Of a DNA stretch of 64,000 nt, positions 13,771-24,427 are shown piece by piece. The first letter of the stretch is position 1, and each line of letters opens with the position of its first letter. A model generated the notes under the pieces. It ran no database searches. It was given only the letters and a program-made list of their open reading frames with translations, and was not told the DNA's origin. Origin of the DNA: Clavelina lepadiformis (Eukaryota; Chordata; Ascidiacea; Aplousobranchia; Clavelinidae); contig NC_135246.1 of assembly GCF_947623445.1 (NCBI RefSeq), forward strand, positions 19,712,288 to 19,776,287. The letters run 5' to 3'. A program made the translations under genes and the position numbers.

Positions 13771-15235
13771 GCCCTGAAGTCGATTTTTCTTACAGTTTTT
13801 AGTATCTGGCCTATATTTATTTACCCATTATAGGGAAAACTTACAGGACTGCGTTGGAAATGTTGGCAAGAAATTCTACAAGGTCAGCAAGCTTGTAATC
13901 GAAGTCTGACAAAAACCGACTGCAGGCATTTATGCGAATTCTTAAAGATTTAGTGTCATTACATATGGCAAAAATAGCCTGGAAATAACACATTATTCGG
14001 TTAGTATTTAACAGAAATTATACATTATTTCATTGCAATTGGGGCCAAGAAATTGCATCCAAGAACACACTTGGTTTTGATATTCTCATCTCTAATCCTG
14101 ATTTCTACTATACTACACGTGTCACGTTTACAAATGCTTTAGTCTGCTCTAATTTTTGACTAAAAATTTCGTGTAACCTAACATAGTACCATATTTCTCA
14201 ACCCTGTTCAAGATGAATTAATAGTCATAAAGATAAAAAGGTTTCGCAACGTTTATTAATAACGGAAGGCAGTTGCATTAACCTCGTTATTTTTTGATCA
14301 TCGACGAATGCCGACGGTATGACTATGAAGCTTGTTTGGCTAGATACAGTTATTATTTTGTAAGCTGACAACAACTTTTTATCGAAATAAAATGTTTTGC
14401 AATAGCGTTACACGTCGCAATTCGGTTTACTGTGCTTTGGTTGTTACAAAGTACAATTGCAACTACACTGCACATGATTGACATGTTATCGTGGCATGAA
14501 AGTATAAAAATAATAAAAAATTATGGAGAAATATTCCCAGCTTGCCAACCTTTCGCCTTGCAACGACTCCCTTCAGACTGAGCAATTCAAGCATAGGTCA
14601 TAGAAATCATAAATTGTAGGAATTATTTTACAGCAATAGAAATCATTAACTCAATCAACGTGGGTTGCGACCTGGAAAGAGTAGAATGAAAGTTGAGCAG
14701 TAAGAGTCCGATATTAGCAAAATTTGTCTGGTTTCGTATCTTATATTCCTTGCCATTGACTTTGGGAATTAAAAGAATGTTGCTAACTTCATTGTAATAT
14801 AATATAACACACATTTTATTGCACTTGTTCTATAGCTACACTAGCACTTTCGCTCCGCAAAGTTAATCGCGAAAAATAAACAAAACTAGGCTATACAAGC
14901 TGCACTAGGCTACTTTTCTACGCTCGATTTTTCGATGAAACTGCCATACTTTCCAGTTTGGTGCAAAACTTCACAAGCGATGGATTTTTTTGCTTACTTT
15001 TATAATGAAGGATGCAGGTCTTTTACATCCAACCTCGTGTTCAGTGATTGTACCATTGTAGCCGACTTGATCATGCGTAATATTTGCATTGTAGTTACAC
15101 AAATGGAAATTCTTAATTAAGCCCATTCTATAAACAACCATTATGGTGATGTTGCATTTTCTACTTTATTTACATTCTCACTTACAACATATTTGGTTTT
15201 CAGTTATTTATTCCCACATCACTTCTTGTTTAGTC
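13771..15235. other. Intergenic stretch, no gene seen
   Basis: About 1.5 kb of AT-rich sequence between the SR-rich gene and the SSB-like gene. Short open frames (for example 14935-15120) have no recognisable protein content and no splice context. A promoter for the SSB-like gene is expected near the right end, but I see no specific motif. Confidence 0.5.
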
Positions 15236-15259
15236 TAAGTACAAGTTGTGCCACTAAGC

Positions 15260-15793
15260 ATGCAGAGTGTAGTCGGTCATCTCAAATCGCGAACTTCTAT
15301 TTTGTCTGTCATTCCTCGGATGATTGGAGGATTTTCAAATAGTAGCCTTCAGAGATCGATGTCATCAGCGGAGGACAAGGACTATGACGAACCAGAAACT
15401 GAAAATGTGACGACAGAACTTGTGGCAAAAGTAAAGTCACAGTTTCTAAATCAAGTCACACTGGTTGGCGAGGTAAATCGACCGCCGCGTGCTTTAATAA
15501 ACGGCAGTACTGGTGAAGTTTTCGGCTACAAATTCTGGGTTCTTACAAGATCAGGTTCCGTTGCACCAACAGGCCAGCCTTTTGTTAGAGACAATATACA
15601 CAGTGTGACTTGCTACAGAAGGAGCCTCTTTCCGATCTTTGAAAATACTGACCTATCTGACTCTCGCGTTATGATACGAGGAAGCCTGCATAACGTGATG
15701 TTTCCCGTGGAGGATTCAACAGTACCGCAGAAGGAGACACAAGTTAGAGTGGATTGGTTGGAATTACTGCAAGATCGCAGAAACATTAACTAG
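15260..15793 (+). CDS. Mitochondrial single-stranded DNA-binding protein-like (OB fold), single exon
   Basis: A single uninterrupted frame of 177 aa starts at ATG 15260; an in-frame GTG twelve bases upstream is not a plausible start. The first ~35 residues are rich in Arg, Ser and Ile with no acidic residues until SSAEDKD, as expected for a mitochondrial presequence. An OB-fold-like core follows: LNQVTLVGEVNRPPR resembles the SSB beta-1/beta-2 segment (L-N-x-V-x-L-x-G-x-V). Further on, VTCYRRSLFPIF and DSRVMIRGSLHNVMF fit the SSB pattern of a strand followed by x-G-x-x-I-x-L-x-G-x-L. The C-terminus is QVRVDWLELLQ. Human SSBP1 is 148 aa, so this one is slightly longer. If correct, it coats single-stranded mtDNA at replication forks with Twinkle and POLG. 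A pyrimidine-rich acceptor (ttgtttag) ends about 23 nt before the ATG, and the decayed duplicate keeps an acceptor there too, suggesting a 5'-UTR intron or spliced-leader addition. Another OB-fold protein is possible. Confidence 0.6.
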   Translation: MQSVVGHLKSRTSILSVIPRMIGGFSNSSLQRSMSSAEDKDYDEPETENVTTELVAKVKSQFLNQVTLVGEVNRPPRALINGSTGEVFGYKFWVLTRSGSVAPTGQPFVRDNIHSVTCYRRSLFPIFENTDLSDSRVMIRGSLHNVMFPVEDSTVPQKETQVRVDWLELLQDRRNIN

Positions 15794-16096
15794 GCCCGAG
15801 AATCGGTAGCTTCGTAACACCAGCAAGAAGCACTGACATTGTTTAATGTTTACTTGTTCATGAAGCTGTAAATGCTGGAGTCTTGCTCATTGCTGTAGCT
15901 TTATTGCTCAAATTCTATTTAAAACTGCTGTGTAGTGCCGGCTATGTTATGTAAATTCTGTATTGTTTGCTTCTGTATAAAAAGGCATTGGGTTCGTTAA
16001 TTATGCAGCTCCAATTCTTTTTGCCATACTCATTTCAAATTGAAAATTGGACCAATTTTAATTTTACACGCTCATTGTTTTGCAGTCAGCTAGGTT

Positions 16097-16102
16097 AATA
16101 AA
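16097..16102 (+). terminator. Candidate poly(A) signal of the SSB-like gene
   Basis: AATAAA about 300 bp after the stop codon. The same hexamer recurs at 16992-16997 in the duplicated copy, where it lies immediately before the PYROXD2 start codon. Confidence 0.4.
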
Positions 16103-16106
16103 AATA

Positions 16107-16198
16107 ATGTGTTGTAATGCTAGAAAAAGTGACAACTTTTTCTTCAATCACAAAATCATGCTGATGAAATGATGACAGAATTGGTGTAAGTTAATTGT
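16107..16198 (+). pseudogene. Relic of PYROXD2 exon 1 (duplicate copy)
   Basis: This segment aligns codon by codon with the PYROXD2 first exon at 16999-17080: ATG, then a shared ARKS core, NHK versus HHK, and the same TTGGTGTAAG donor context at 16181-16190. Relative to the functional exon it lacks one codon and has a TGA after 21 codons, so it cannot serve as the start exon. It lies 3' of the intact SSB-like gene as the mirror of the decayed SSB copy further on. Confidence 0.7.
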
Positions 16199-16454
16199 GA
16201 CTAGAAGGCTTGCAAGCTTGAAATTGACAAATGTAGTTACAAGGCAGTGATACATCAGTTCACCAAGAGAGGTGTTTTGACACGTTAACAGTAAAATGAA
16301 TTTATGAAGCGGTTAAAAACTGCTCTTTAACGTGGCCATCAGGTTGTTTCTAAAAAAATTCCAAGTTTGATGAAACCACTTCCACCAATGGCCTTGCAAA
16401 TACATTCATCTGAAATTGCGTCTGTTCTTAACTAATTTTACTTTATTTTTTTGG

Positions 16455-16700
16455 GGTCCTGTAGCAATGAGTTGTGTCATTAGACATGCACAGTGTAGTC
16501 ACTGACCTCAGACCTCAAACTTTTAGTTCATTCTGTCTGGCATCTGCCATTCCCCGGATGATCAAGGTTTACAAGAACAGATTTCATGAGGTTGATGTTG
16601 CCAATAGAGGAGGGGGTACGATAAATAGCAAACTAAGGACTTGAAAACAGGTTGTTGCCAAAATAAAGTCACAGTTTAATTGGCAACAAAATTGCTTTAA
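16455..16700 (+). pseudogene. Decayed tandem copy of the SSB-like gene
   Basis: From 16486 the sequence matches the start of the SSB-like gene at 15260 with scattered substitutions: ATGCA(C/G)AGTGTAGTC, then the segments encoding the SV-IPRMI part of the presequence. A second matching patch around 16650-16680 corresponds to VAKVKSQF. Most of the OB-fold coding part is missing (this copy is about 330 bp shorter between the start codon and the shared 3' flank) and the frame is broken by stops, so it is a dead partial copy. An acceptor-like TAG is retained about 20 nt before the old start codon. Confidence 0.75.
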
Positions 16701-16920
16701 TATTTTCATTCACACAAGCGATATCTAGAGCTCTTGCTCCTTATCATAACATTAAAGATAGCAGATAGACCATTCCGGATGAAATCGGTGGGGATTGGTT
16801 ATATTAGTTCTAGCAGAGTCTACTGATTTATAAAGGGGCGTTGGATCCATTGGTCGTGCTAAAATGAAAATTTGAGTATGGTTGTGTTTTGCATTTTCCA
16901 CCATTCACTTTTCCAGTTTT

Positions 16921-16998
16921 TTATTTCAGTGCATTAATTTATTTTATTTTCAGTCTATTGTACTTATTCAGTCTTTGCAGTGTGCTAGGTCAATAAAA
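16921..16998 (+). promoter_or_regulatory. Run of 3' splice acceptors just before the PYROXD2 start codon
   Basis: Three pyrimidine-rich TTTCAG/TTTGCAG acceptors lie within 60 bp, the last about 18 nt before ATG 16999. No matching upstream donor exon is evident. In tunicates such a layout often marks spliced-leader trans-splicing, but a conventional 5'-UTR intron would look the same. Confidence 0.35.
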
Positions 16999-19900
16999 AT
17001 GATCTGGTCCACGGCCAGAAAAAGTGGTCACAATATCTTCCATCACAAAATTACACTGAAGAAATGTGTGCAAAGTTGGTGTAAGTCAACGTGACTAAAA
17101 ACTGTGCACTTGATTTCCACTGTGTTTTGTTTTACAAGCCTTTCTTCTTAGACAGACAACAGACATCTGTCTACTGTCGTCACAAATCCAGAACATATCA
17201 AGTCCGAGTATGATGTCATAGTGATTGGGGCGGGTCATAATGGTTTGACATCGGTAAGAAAGAAAGTTTCTTACAAATTGCAAATAATTTTTCTGTGTTG
17301 AAAAAAGTTGTCTTGTAAGCAAAATATATTATCTCTGACACCTCTATAGGCAGCTTATTTGGCTAAACACGGTTTGTCGGTCGCGGTGTTTGAGAGGAGG
17401 CACATAGTCGGGGGTGCAGCTGTAACGGAAGAAATCATTCCTGGCTACAAGTTTTCTCGGGCATCTTATGTTCTTAGCCTGCTGCGACCTCTGATTATAA
17501 AAGAGTTGAATCTTAAGGTAACTGGAAAATTTTGTTATGAAACAGGCCATGTTAGTAGAGGTTGATTTAATTTTCATTTGATTTTGGCTTCGTTAAAATA
17601 TTGTTTGATGCGGAAATTTGATGTTTTAGAAATATGGCTTGGAGGTATTTCTTCGATCTACTGCTGCGTTTACTCCAATGCTGGATGATGGTTTCTACGG
17701 GGGAAAACCCCCCTATCTGATGCTGTCATCTGACCCCAAACTAACTTACAATGAAATTTCAAAGTTTTCTGAAAACGATGCCAAGGTACTTTATATTTTT
17801 CTTGTTTCTTCTACATTTTCAAACAGTGAATGATTTTATCGTAGACTCCATTGGAAATGTTTAATTCTGTTAACAGAAGTATTCTTCTCGCAACAAACCT
17901 GTTATTTTTTTATAAATTTCAAAAGGGTTTATGTTATTTGTTATATATACCTGGCATGTATATTTTTCCACTTTCTCTTGTTCATCGCACAACGACAACG
18001 TTTTGCAACAACAGGCTTATTTTCCTTATGAAGATGCGATGAGCAGAATTTCTGCTGCAATCAAACCCATTCTGGATAATTCACCTCCAGTTACCAGCTC
18101 ATCTCTCTTTGAATCTCTGCACTCCTCCCTGCCCTTGCTGAAATCCAGTAGGTTTTATCTTATTTCGTGTCTGTATAACTGTTATAATCTGATCATATTA
18201 TAAATCTTCGTATTTAGATTGTGAAAATTACGCCTGTTCTTCTGCAGTAGTCACAATTTTGGGTAACTGTAATTGTGATGAACTTTTTCTGTGTTTATTG
18301 AATATTAATCGTTGTGAAAAGTGAAAATATTTTTACAGTTCGTCAATTGGGTGCGGATGTTGGATCATTCTATGAACTATTTACTGCCCCCATTTCAAAG
18401 GTAAAATTTTTTGCTTAGCATTTGCACTGAAAAGTCGTCGCATAAAACGAGAGTTTTTAAAGTGTGGAAAAAGTTTTTAAATCAATTTCGGTCACGTTCA
18501 ATTTGATTTTAGATTCTAAATCGAGTTTTTGAATCTGAACCATTGAAAGCAACGTTGGCGACAGACGGTGTCATTGGAGCCATGCTAACACCTGACACAC
18601 CAGGCAGTGGGTAAGACCTTGCAGCACACAACACACAAGGAATATTTTTGTTTATTCATTTATGCTTATGATGTCACAGATATGTGTTATTACATCATGT
18701 AATTGGGGAGTGCAACAACGTCCAGGGAAGTTGGGGCTATGTAAAGGGTGGAATGGGAAGTGTGTCGAATGCGATTGCCAGCTCGGCGTGTGACAAAGGA
18801 GCTCAGATTTTTGTATCTCAAGTAAGATTTTACTTTGTTTTTGTGCTTTTGAGGTTTCGATATCTTCCAACTTTGTACTTTTAATTGCTTAAACGAGTTT
18901 TTTTGCTTAATTTAAAATAAGTTTTTCATTTTTGCAGTCACTATAAAATATAACGGGTAGCTTTGAAAAAAAACGCATTTCTTGCAATGTTTCCTCTAAG
19001 CTGCGCGCGTGCGCAAATGCGCACTGCTGACACGGTCTCCGCGCACAGAAAATCTGTGTTGCGCACAAGAAAAAAATCCAACCTGAATTGAAAATAAAAT
19101 AAACGCAAAATAATGGCCACAGCGCACGTCTGATGTTGCTCACAGTGGTCCAAGGGACTGCTCAGGGAGTTAGTGTGTTTGCTCAGACTCGTGAAAAATT
19201 AGAGGGAACATTGATTTCTTGTATCCTTTGCTTCGTTTAAGAAATGTGCAGGTGTGCACGCATGGTTAGAAATTTGTTCCGAAATTCTTTGCATTTTTGT
19301 TTTCAATCAGCAGGTTTTATTTTGTTATAAAATTAGAAAATTCTTAAACCTATTTGCAGCCGGTAAAGCAGATCTGTGTTGAAAATGAATCGTGCACCGG
19401 CGTAGTGCTGGAGGATGGACAAGAAATAAAAAGCAAGATGGTGTTGTCCAATGCAACTCCTCATGTTACGTTTGAGAAACTCATCGCAAAAGAGAAATTC
19501 GTGAAACATTCCGATTTCTTGCAGCATGTTTCAAAATTTGATTACACGTCCCCAGTTACAAAGATTAACGGTATGTTGACAGCTGTTAACAAGGTTTATC
19601 TAGTTTTATCAACGAGTGTTTATCATTTGATCAGTGAGGCTGATTTCCTTGCAGTTCCTATATCTGTTTTGTTTGGACCATTCCCTTGGCATAGCACTCA
19701 CATGAAATTTACTTACTTGGTTATCACTAATTTTGATCATAATCAAGCAAGATCATATTTACAAATAAACCAGTTGAAAAAAGTGACCACGCAGCAAATT
19801 ATACTTGTGGCTGCAATACCGTGGCTACCATTTCGGACACACAGCAACCAGCCACTAATGTCATAACCGTGCATAAACAGCTTGGGCGGTCTTGTTCAGT

Positions 19901-21701
19901 TGCAACACTTTTGTTACGTCATAGTTGATATTGTTCATTATCAATTTCAGTTGCTGTTAACAAGCTTCCAAATTTTCTGGCTTGCCCAAACAAACCAGGG
20001 AACGAGGTTGGAGAGCAGCACAAAGGGACGATCCACTTGAACTGTGAGAAGATGAGTTATCTTAACGACGCTTTCGATGACGCCCAGAAAGGCATTCCTT
20101 CAACCAGGTGGGTTCTGGAACAGACAAAAATAAAAATGAGTTGTAACAGCTGTGATCGCGTGCTTACCACAAATGAAAAGATTATTTTTTTATTTATATT
20201 GAGACTTTGAGTTTTCTGTGAACTGTTTGCACTTTCAACAGTGAGAGGTTAGATTGTTCTATCTTCTCACACACAGAGTGCTAGATGGAACGAAGAGTTA
20301 ATCCTGGTCCTGTGTAAATATGCACAACACCTCTACAACTCTTCAACAAAACTTTTGTCGTTACTAATCCTTATAATGCAGCATCTACTATTTTTGACAA
20401 TTAAACCGTCGCAATCAAGGCAACAAATGCAAGAATCATATTTTATTTTACAAAATAAAACTAACATGTTTCGTTCGTAAACATTTTTCCCTATTTAGAG
20501 TAAATGCGAAGGAAAGATGTCAGTTTAAACTTTAAACCCTTAATTAAACATGTTTCCTGCATGTCTTGCTTTGATTGCAACGGTGTGGTTTTAGAAGAAA
20601 TTTCGAATTTTCCTTCTTTATAAGTGTCAGTTTTAGAATAAATGCTCTGATGAAGCATCGCTGGGTTAATTTAGTTTATTAAAGTATGACGTCACTACTT
20701 GACAGTGATAATAGCAAATCACCAGTAATAAGCACAGCAGCGTGAACACTGTTGTGAAAGCTGAAATGGCTGTAAGCAGTGTAGTGAATTCCACTCACAG
20801 TGTTGGTGGTTACGCTGCAGCATCGAAGTACTTGCTGATGTCTTCATTATGTTCAGGCCCATGATTGAGATGTGCATCCCCAGCTCCATAGACCCCACCC
20901 TTGCGCCCCCCGGCCATCACGTGATATCGCTGTTCACCCAATACACCCCGTTTTACCTCAACGGAGATCAGAAATGGACCGAAAATGACAAAGCTAACTA
21001 CGCATCAACCGGTACCTTCAATTACCCACTTTTTTAGTTGTTTTTTGTGTCTTTAACTCAAACTTTTTTGCGTCACGCTTTAGCTGCGTCATTTGTGCTG
21101 TTGTTGAGACATGCCTAGTTATGACGTCACAAATATAATTGTTTGCTTTCATTTCAGTCTTCTCCCGCATCGACGATTACGCTCCGGGATTCCAAGAGAG
21201 CATCGTGGGAGTCGACATCCTGACTCCGAGTGATTTGGAGGAAGTCATCGGCTTAACCGGCGGGGTAAAATATGCAAACTTGGTTCGCGGTTGTGTTGAC
21301 CCAACGATGCTCTTGTCACTTTAGTGTTATAACAGCGGCTCAGCGAATGAAACTAGACGTCGCTTTTCAAAGTCGTTGTGTGAAAGGTCGTATAGGGTCA
21401 ACGATTACAGCTCATTCAGATAAAATCGAGCAAATTTTCAATCTAGAACATCTTCCACGGCGCCATGTCCCTTGACCAATTGTTTATATCTCGCCCTTCC
21501 CCTCTGCTGCCATCGTGCGAGAGCCCATTTAGAGGACTTTACCTCTGCGGGAGTGGAGCACATCCGGGTGAGCTTGTGGTCACTTTATTTGCTCGTAATT
21601 CCCATTTATCCGGTTTAAACCAGTTATATCTGGCTACAGGCGGTGGTGTGATGGGATCGTGTGGTCGTCTTGCTGCTCTCACTGCGCTCAAGAAAAAGTG
21701 A
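16999..21701 (+). CDS. PYROXD2: PYROXD2, FAD-dependent oxidoreductase (14 exons, complete)
   Basis: Exons: 16999-17080, 17156-17253, 17350-17517, 17630-17785, 18015-18147, 18339-18400, 18513-18610, 18680-18821, 19360-19570, 19951-20107, 20857-21011, 21158-21264, 21447-21567, 21640-21701. All phases agree, giving 583 aa (human protein about 581). Exon 1 encodes a basic, acid-free presequence ([17 protein letters not shown]), fitting mitochondrial location. The FAD/NAD(P)-binding dinucleotide motif is [20 protein letters not shown], followed by [15 protein letters not shown]. Family-typical stretches follow: [89 protein letters not shown], and the C-terminal [17 protein letters not shown] loop that closes over FAD. 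PYROXD2 is a mitochondrial matrix-side inner-membrane protein linked to complex IV function and amine metabolism (family knowledge). Exon 1 is the least certain: I chose it because the phase-1 GTAAGT donor fits an acceptor at 17155 and restores an open frame. Confidence 0.9.
18985..19213 (+). mobile_element. hAT-type MITE in PYROXD2 intron 8
   Basis: A 229-bp element with terminal inverted repeats: left end CAATGTTTCCTCTAA, and the right end reads CAATGTTCCCTCTAA in reverse complement. It is flanked by a perfect 8-bp target duplication ATTTCTTG (18977-18984 and 19214-19221). Eight-bp duplications and this terminus are typical of hAT DNA transposons. There is no coding capacity, so it is non-autonomous. 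The interior has a GCGC-rich segment with CpG sites. It sits in the intron between exons 18680-18821 and 19360-19570 and disturbs neither splice site. Confidence 0.85.
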
Positions 21702-22130
21702 AACGAAGCTTGTTTTGGTGCAAAATTGTCCGATGTAAAAAAATTCTGGTACCAATGTCGAAAATTTAAATGGCTAAGGTTTTGTTAAGAAGCAATTGTC
21801 ATATTTTTAATCAAAGTTTTTGATGATTTCTGTTCGATTTCTTCACTTTTAATTTTGTCTTCACTTGTGCAATCGGGGATGTTTCCATGTCCTGGTTTTA
21901 TTGTCAAGATTATATTTTTACATGTTCTTCTTATTCAATCCACTTAATCATAGCTTTCGTCACTGTTTTTAAAGCACAAATTTCATCTTGAATTCTCTTA
22001 GATCGATGCAACCCGTCCAAGCAACCTTACATATATATTTGTTAAATGTTGTAATTGTGTTTGTTTTTGATCATACGCGCGTAAAAGTTAATGTGAGTCA
22101 GTCAATGTAGTGCCTTGAGCAGGCTCTTGC

Positions 22131-22136
22131 AATAAA
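22131..22136 (+). terminator. Candidate poly(A) signal of PYROXD2
   Basis: AATAAA about 430 bp after the PYROXD2 stop codon, the clearest hexamer before sequence character changes. Confidence 0.45.
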
Positions 22137-22371
22137 TTCATTAATTTTGCGACGGTCATTGTTAGCTGACTTCGACTGATAGTCAGACGAGTGTCGCGTG
22201 TTTTCGGGAAACACCTGTTTTGGAAGACTTGTTTGAAGCTTGAGAAAAACCCTCCGCACAAGCTCAACTCGACGATGATTTCCGACTTCCTCTTATTAAT
22301 CTGCTCATGCGAAGCGAACTATGAGCAGCAAGCGCAAGGTAATGTCACTTTTTCGAGCAAAGGCGATTCTA

Positions 22372-22945
22372 CTATCACCCACTACTACCTTCAGTTCATT
22401 AGATGATTGAAATTGTGCGCAAAATATGCCCACATGGTGGTGCAATAGCGAGCAGTGTTCGCTCGTCTGAGATTTGTGCAGCTCGAACCCCGATTACGGA
22501 GCGTGCCTTTGTACAATATCAGATGATTCGTTACGTAAATGTCGAACTGACCTTTCTCGAATTTAGAGCTGTCCACCACGTCCATAGAACAGGGGAAAGT
22601 CTCGTTAATGCCTTGCCCAAGGGCTCCACACTAGCAGCGTCACTGGATATCAAACTTACTTTTGCTGATTCATCTCTAGCTTACTATCTATCACCCAGTA
22701 CTACCTTCAGTTCATTAGATGATTGAAATTGTGCGCAAAATATGCCCACATGGTGGTGCAATAGCGAGGATTGTTCGCTCGTCTGAGATTTGTGCAGCTT
22801 GAGTCCCGATTACGGAGCGCGCTTTTGTACAATATCAGATGATTCGTTACGCAAATGTCGAACTGACCACCACGTCCATTGAACACGAGAAAGGCTCGTT
22901 AATGCCTTGCCCAAGGGCGTCACTGGATATCAAACTCACTTTTGC
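22372..22945. repeat. 316-bp tandem duplication between PYROXD2 and the claudin-like gene
   Basis: The segment starting CTATCACCC at 22372 recurs from 22688 with an offset of 316 bp. The second copy runs to about 22945 and is shortened by internal deletions of roughly 20 bp and 12 bp. Identity is high, so the duplication is fairly recent. The repeat contains a CTCGAACCCCGATTAC box and a CCTTGCCCAAGGGC motif of the kind found in some tRNA-derived SINEs, but I cannot define SINE ends or a tail. No convincing protein is encoded. Confidence 0.7.
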
Positions 22946-23437
22946 AATATTTTGACCCCAGCGCTCTATTCCCAAGGCTACATGAGGGTGATGTATAGAC
23001 AATCAACGACGGACAAGTTTCGAGCATTGTGATTTATCTCCATTTTTGTTTCGAATGTCAAACAATGTGCCATTTACCGGTATTGTTTCATCATTTCTAA
23101 TTTGCAGTCTGGCCAAAGTTAGGACTTCCTGTTGTAATTTTGTGAACCTGTCCGATGTGGCGTGTGCGTGTGGCGTGTCCTATGTGGCATGTTATAAACA
23201 GTTGGACTATAACACGAGCTGGCGATATTTCCTAAAGTTCTCGATAACGTTTTAAAATGACGACCACTGCATTAAGCGAGGAACTTTTATTTAACTGAAT
23301 ATATCTAGAATAAAGTTGCGTTAAACATCTTGATATGTATTTACGGATATAAGCGATACAATGTTCTTGTAAGTCCTGGGCCGCAATTTGCTGTGAGTGT
23401 CAGTTGCGTTGTTGATGAAATACTCGTTCATCCATAT
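22946..23437. other. Region between the tandem repeat and the claudin-like stop codon
   Basis: About 490 bp holding the probable 3' UTR of the minus-strand claudin-like gene. A TTTATT on the + strand near 23286-23291 reads AATAAA on the minus strand and may be its poly(A) signal. No other feature is seen. Confidence 0.4.
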
Positions 23438-24427
23438 TTAGGGGAATTCCCCACTTGAGCCAGCCCAGAAAGCGAAAATGGCGGCCACTATAGAAAGCCC
23501 GCCGCCGACCCAGCAGAGATAGAAGCTGTAGCCGAAGACGCTCCCGCCCCCTCCCGCTGTTGTTAAACCGAAGTTGGTCGCGAGATACGTGATCCCGGCT
23601 GCAATGGCGACGATTGCTGAAACAGTAAATTAAAGTAAATCTTGCCGGTCATTGTGAAGTCATAATGAAAGAATTGACGACAAAACCAACACGATGAAGC
23701 GTTACTTTCCTGTATTTGTTGAATTTTATTCATCCTAGGTTAGGTTTTGTGGGTTGTAGCCACTCCACGATGATAAATTAAGCGCAATTCACAGGCAACA
23801 ACTTCTTCCATTCCAGACTCACCAGCGAAAAGCCAAAGTACTCCGGCTGAGTATCCTTGGTTCTTCTTGTCCCGGTTGATGAACATGACGAAGAAGACGA
23901 AGCCACTTAGGAGGAAGATCGCTCCGCACAAGCAGAGAATCGCCGTCACCAGACCGACAACGTTGTTTCCTGTTGATTGTACGAGAGGAATACACTGTAC
24001 TGTATGCTGAGGTTGTATGACTGTGATTTATGGCGGTGTAATTTATGATCTGCTTTAAATTGCCGTTGACCTTGCAATTGTGATCAAACCGATTGTTGAA
24101 AAGAACAAGCGTCGATAATTTCAAGGTCAAGGTCACAGACTTGGAGAGATTCGTGAGTTTTGGAAAAGCTGAAAATACTTTAAGGCCGCATGACCTTGTT
24201 CATTTCAAATCACTCCCAACAACCTGAGCTCACAAAGACTCACCGAAAACATTGTCACAGTTGACCAAGATGGCCGTGGCTGTGTTGAAACAGCTGATGA
24301 AGACGCCTTCTCCAGCACCACCTGACGGAGGAGTCAGCCAACCGGGAGTGGCCACCGCCACAACGATGAGCACAAATGCAGCTATGGAGGTGAGAAGAGA
24401 CCCGACAATGGAAAACATTCCTGACAT
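23438..24427 (-). CDS. Claudin/PMP22-superfamily four-transmembrane protein (3 exons, complete)
   Basis: Exons in transcription order: 24427-24244, 23969-23823, 23616-23438, joined in phase 1 at both junctions; 169 aa, starting at ATG 24427 and ending TAA 23438. Four hydrophobic segments: TM1 VGSLLTSIAAFVLIVVAVAT; an extracellular loop with PGWLTPP and two Cys; TM2 VGLVTAILCLCGAIFLLSG and TM3 around VLWLFAAIVAIAAGITYLA; then GYSFYLCWVGGGLSIVAAIF as TM4, ending in a very short cytosolic tail. The tetraspan order, the Trp after TM1 and the FGYSFYLCW start of TM4 match claudin/EMP/PMP22-like proteins, which act in cell junctions or membrane organisation. The canonical GLW-x-x-C of the first loop is replaced by GVFISC, so it is a divergent member; clarin- or TMEM-type relatives are possible. 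It is convergent with PYROXD2. Confidence 0.7.

Noticed and set aside
14935-15120. Plus-strand 61-codon frame before the SSB-like gene
   Set aside because: No recognisable motif, no conserved copy in the neighbouring duplication, and length expected by chance in this base composition.
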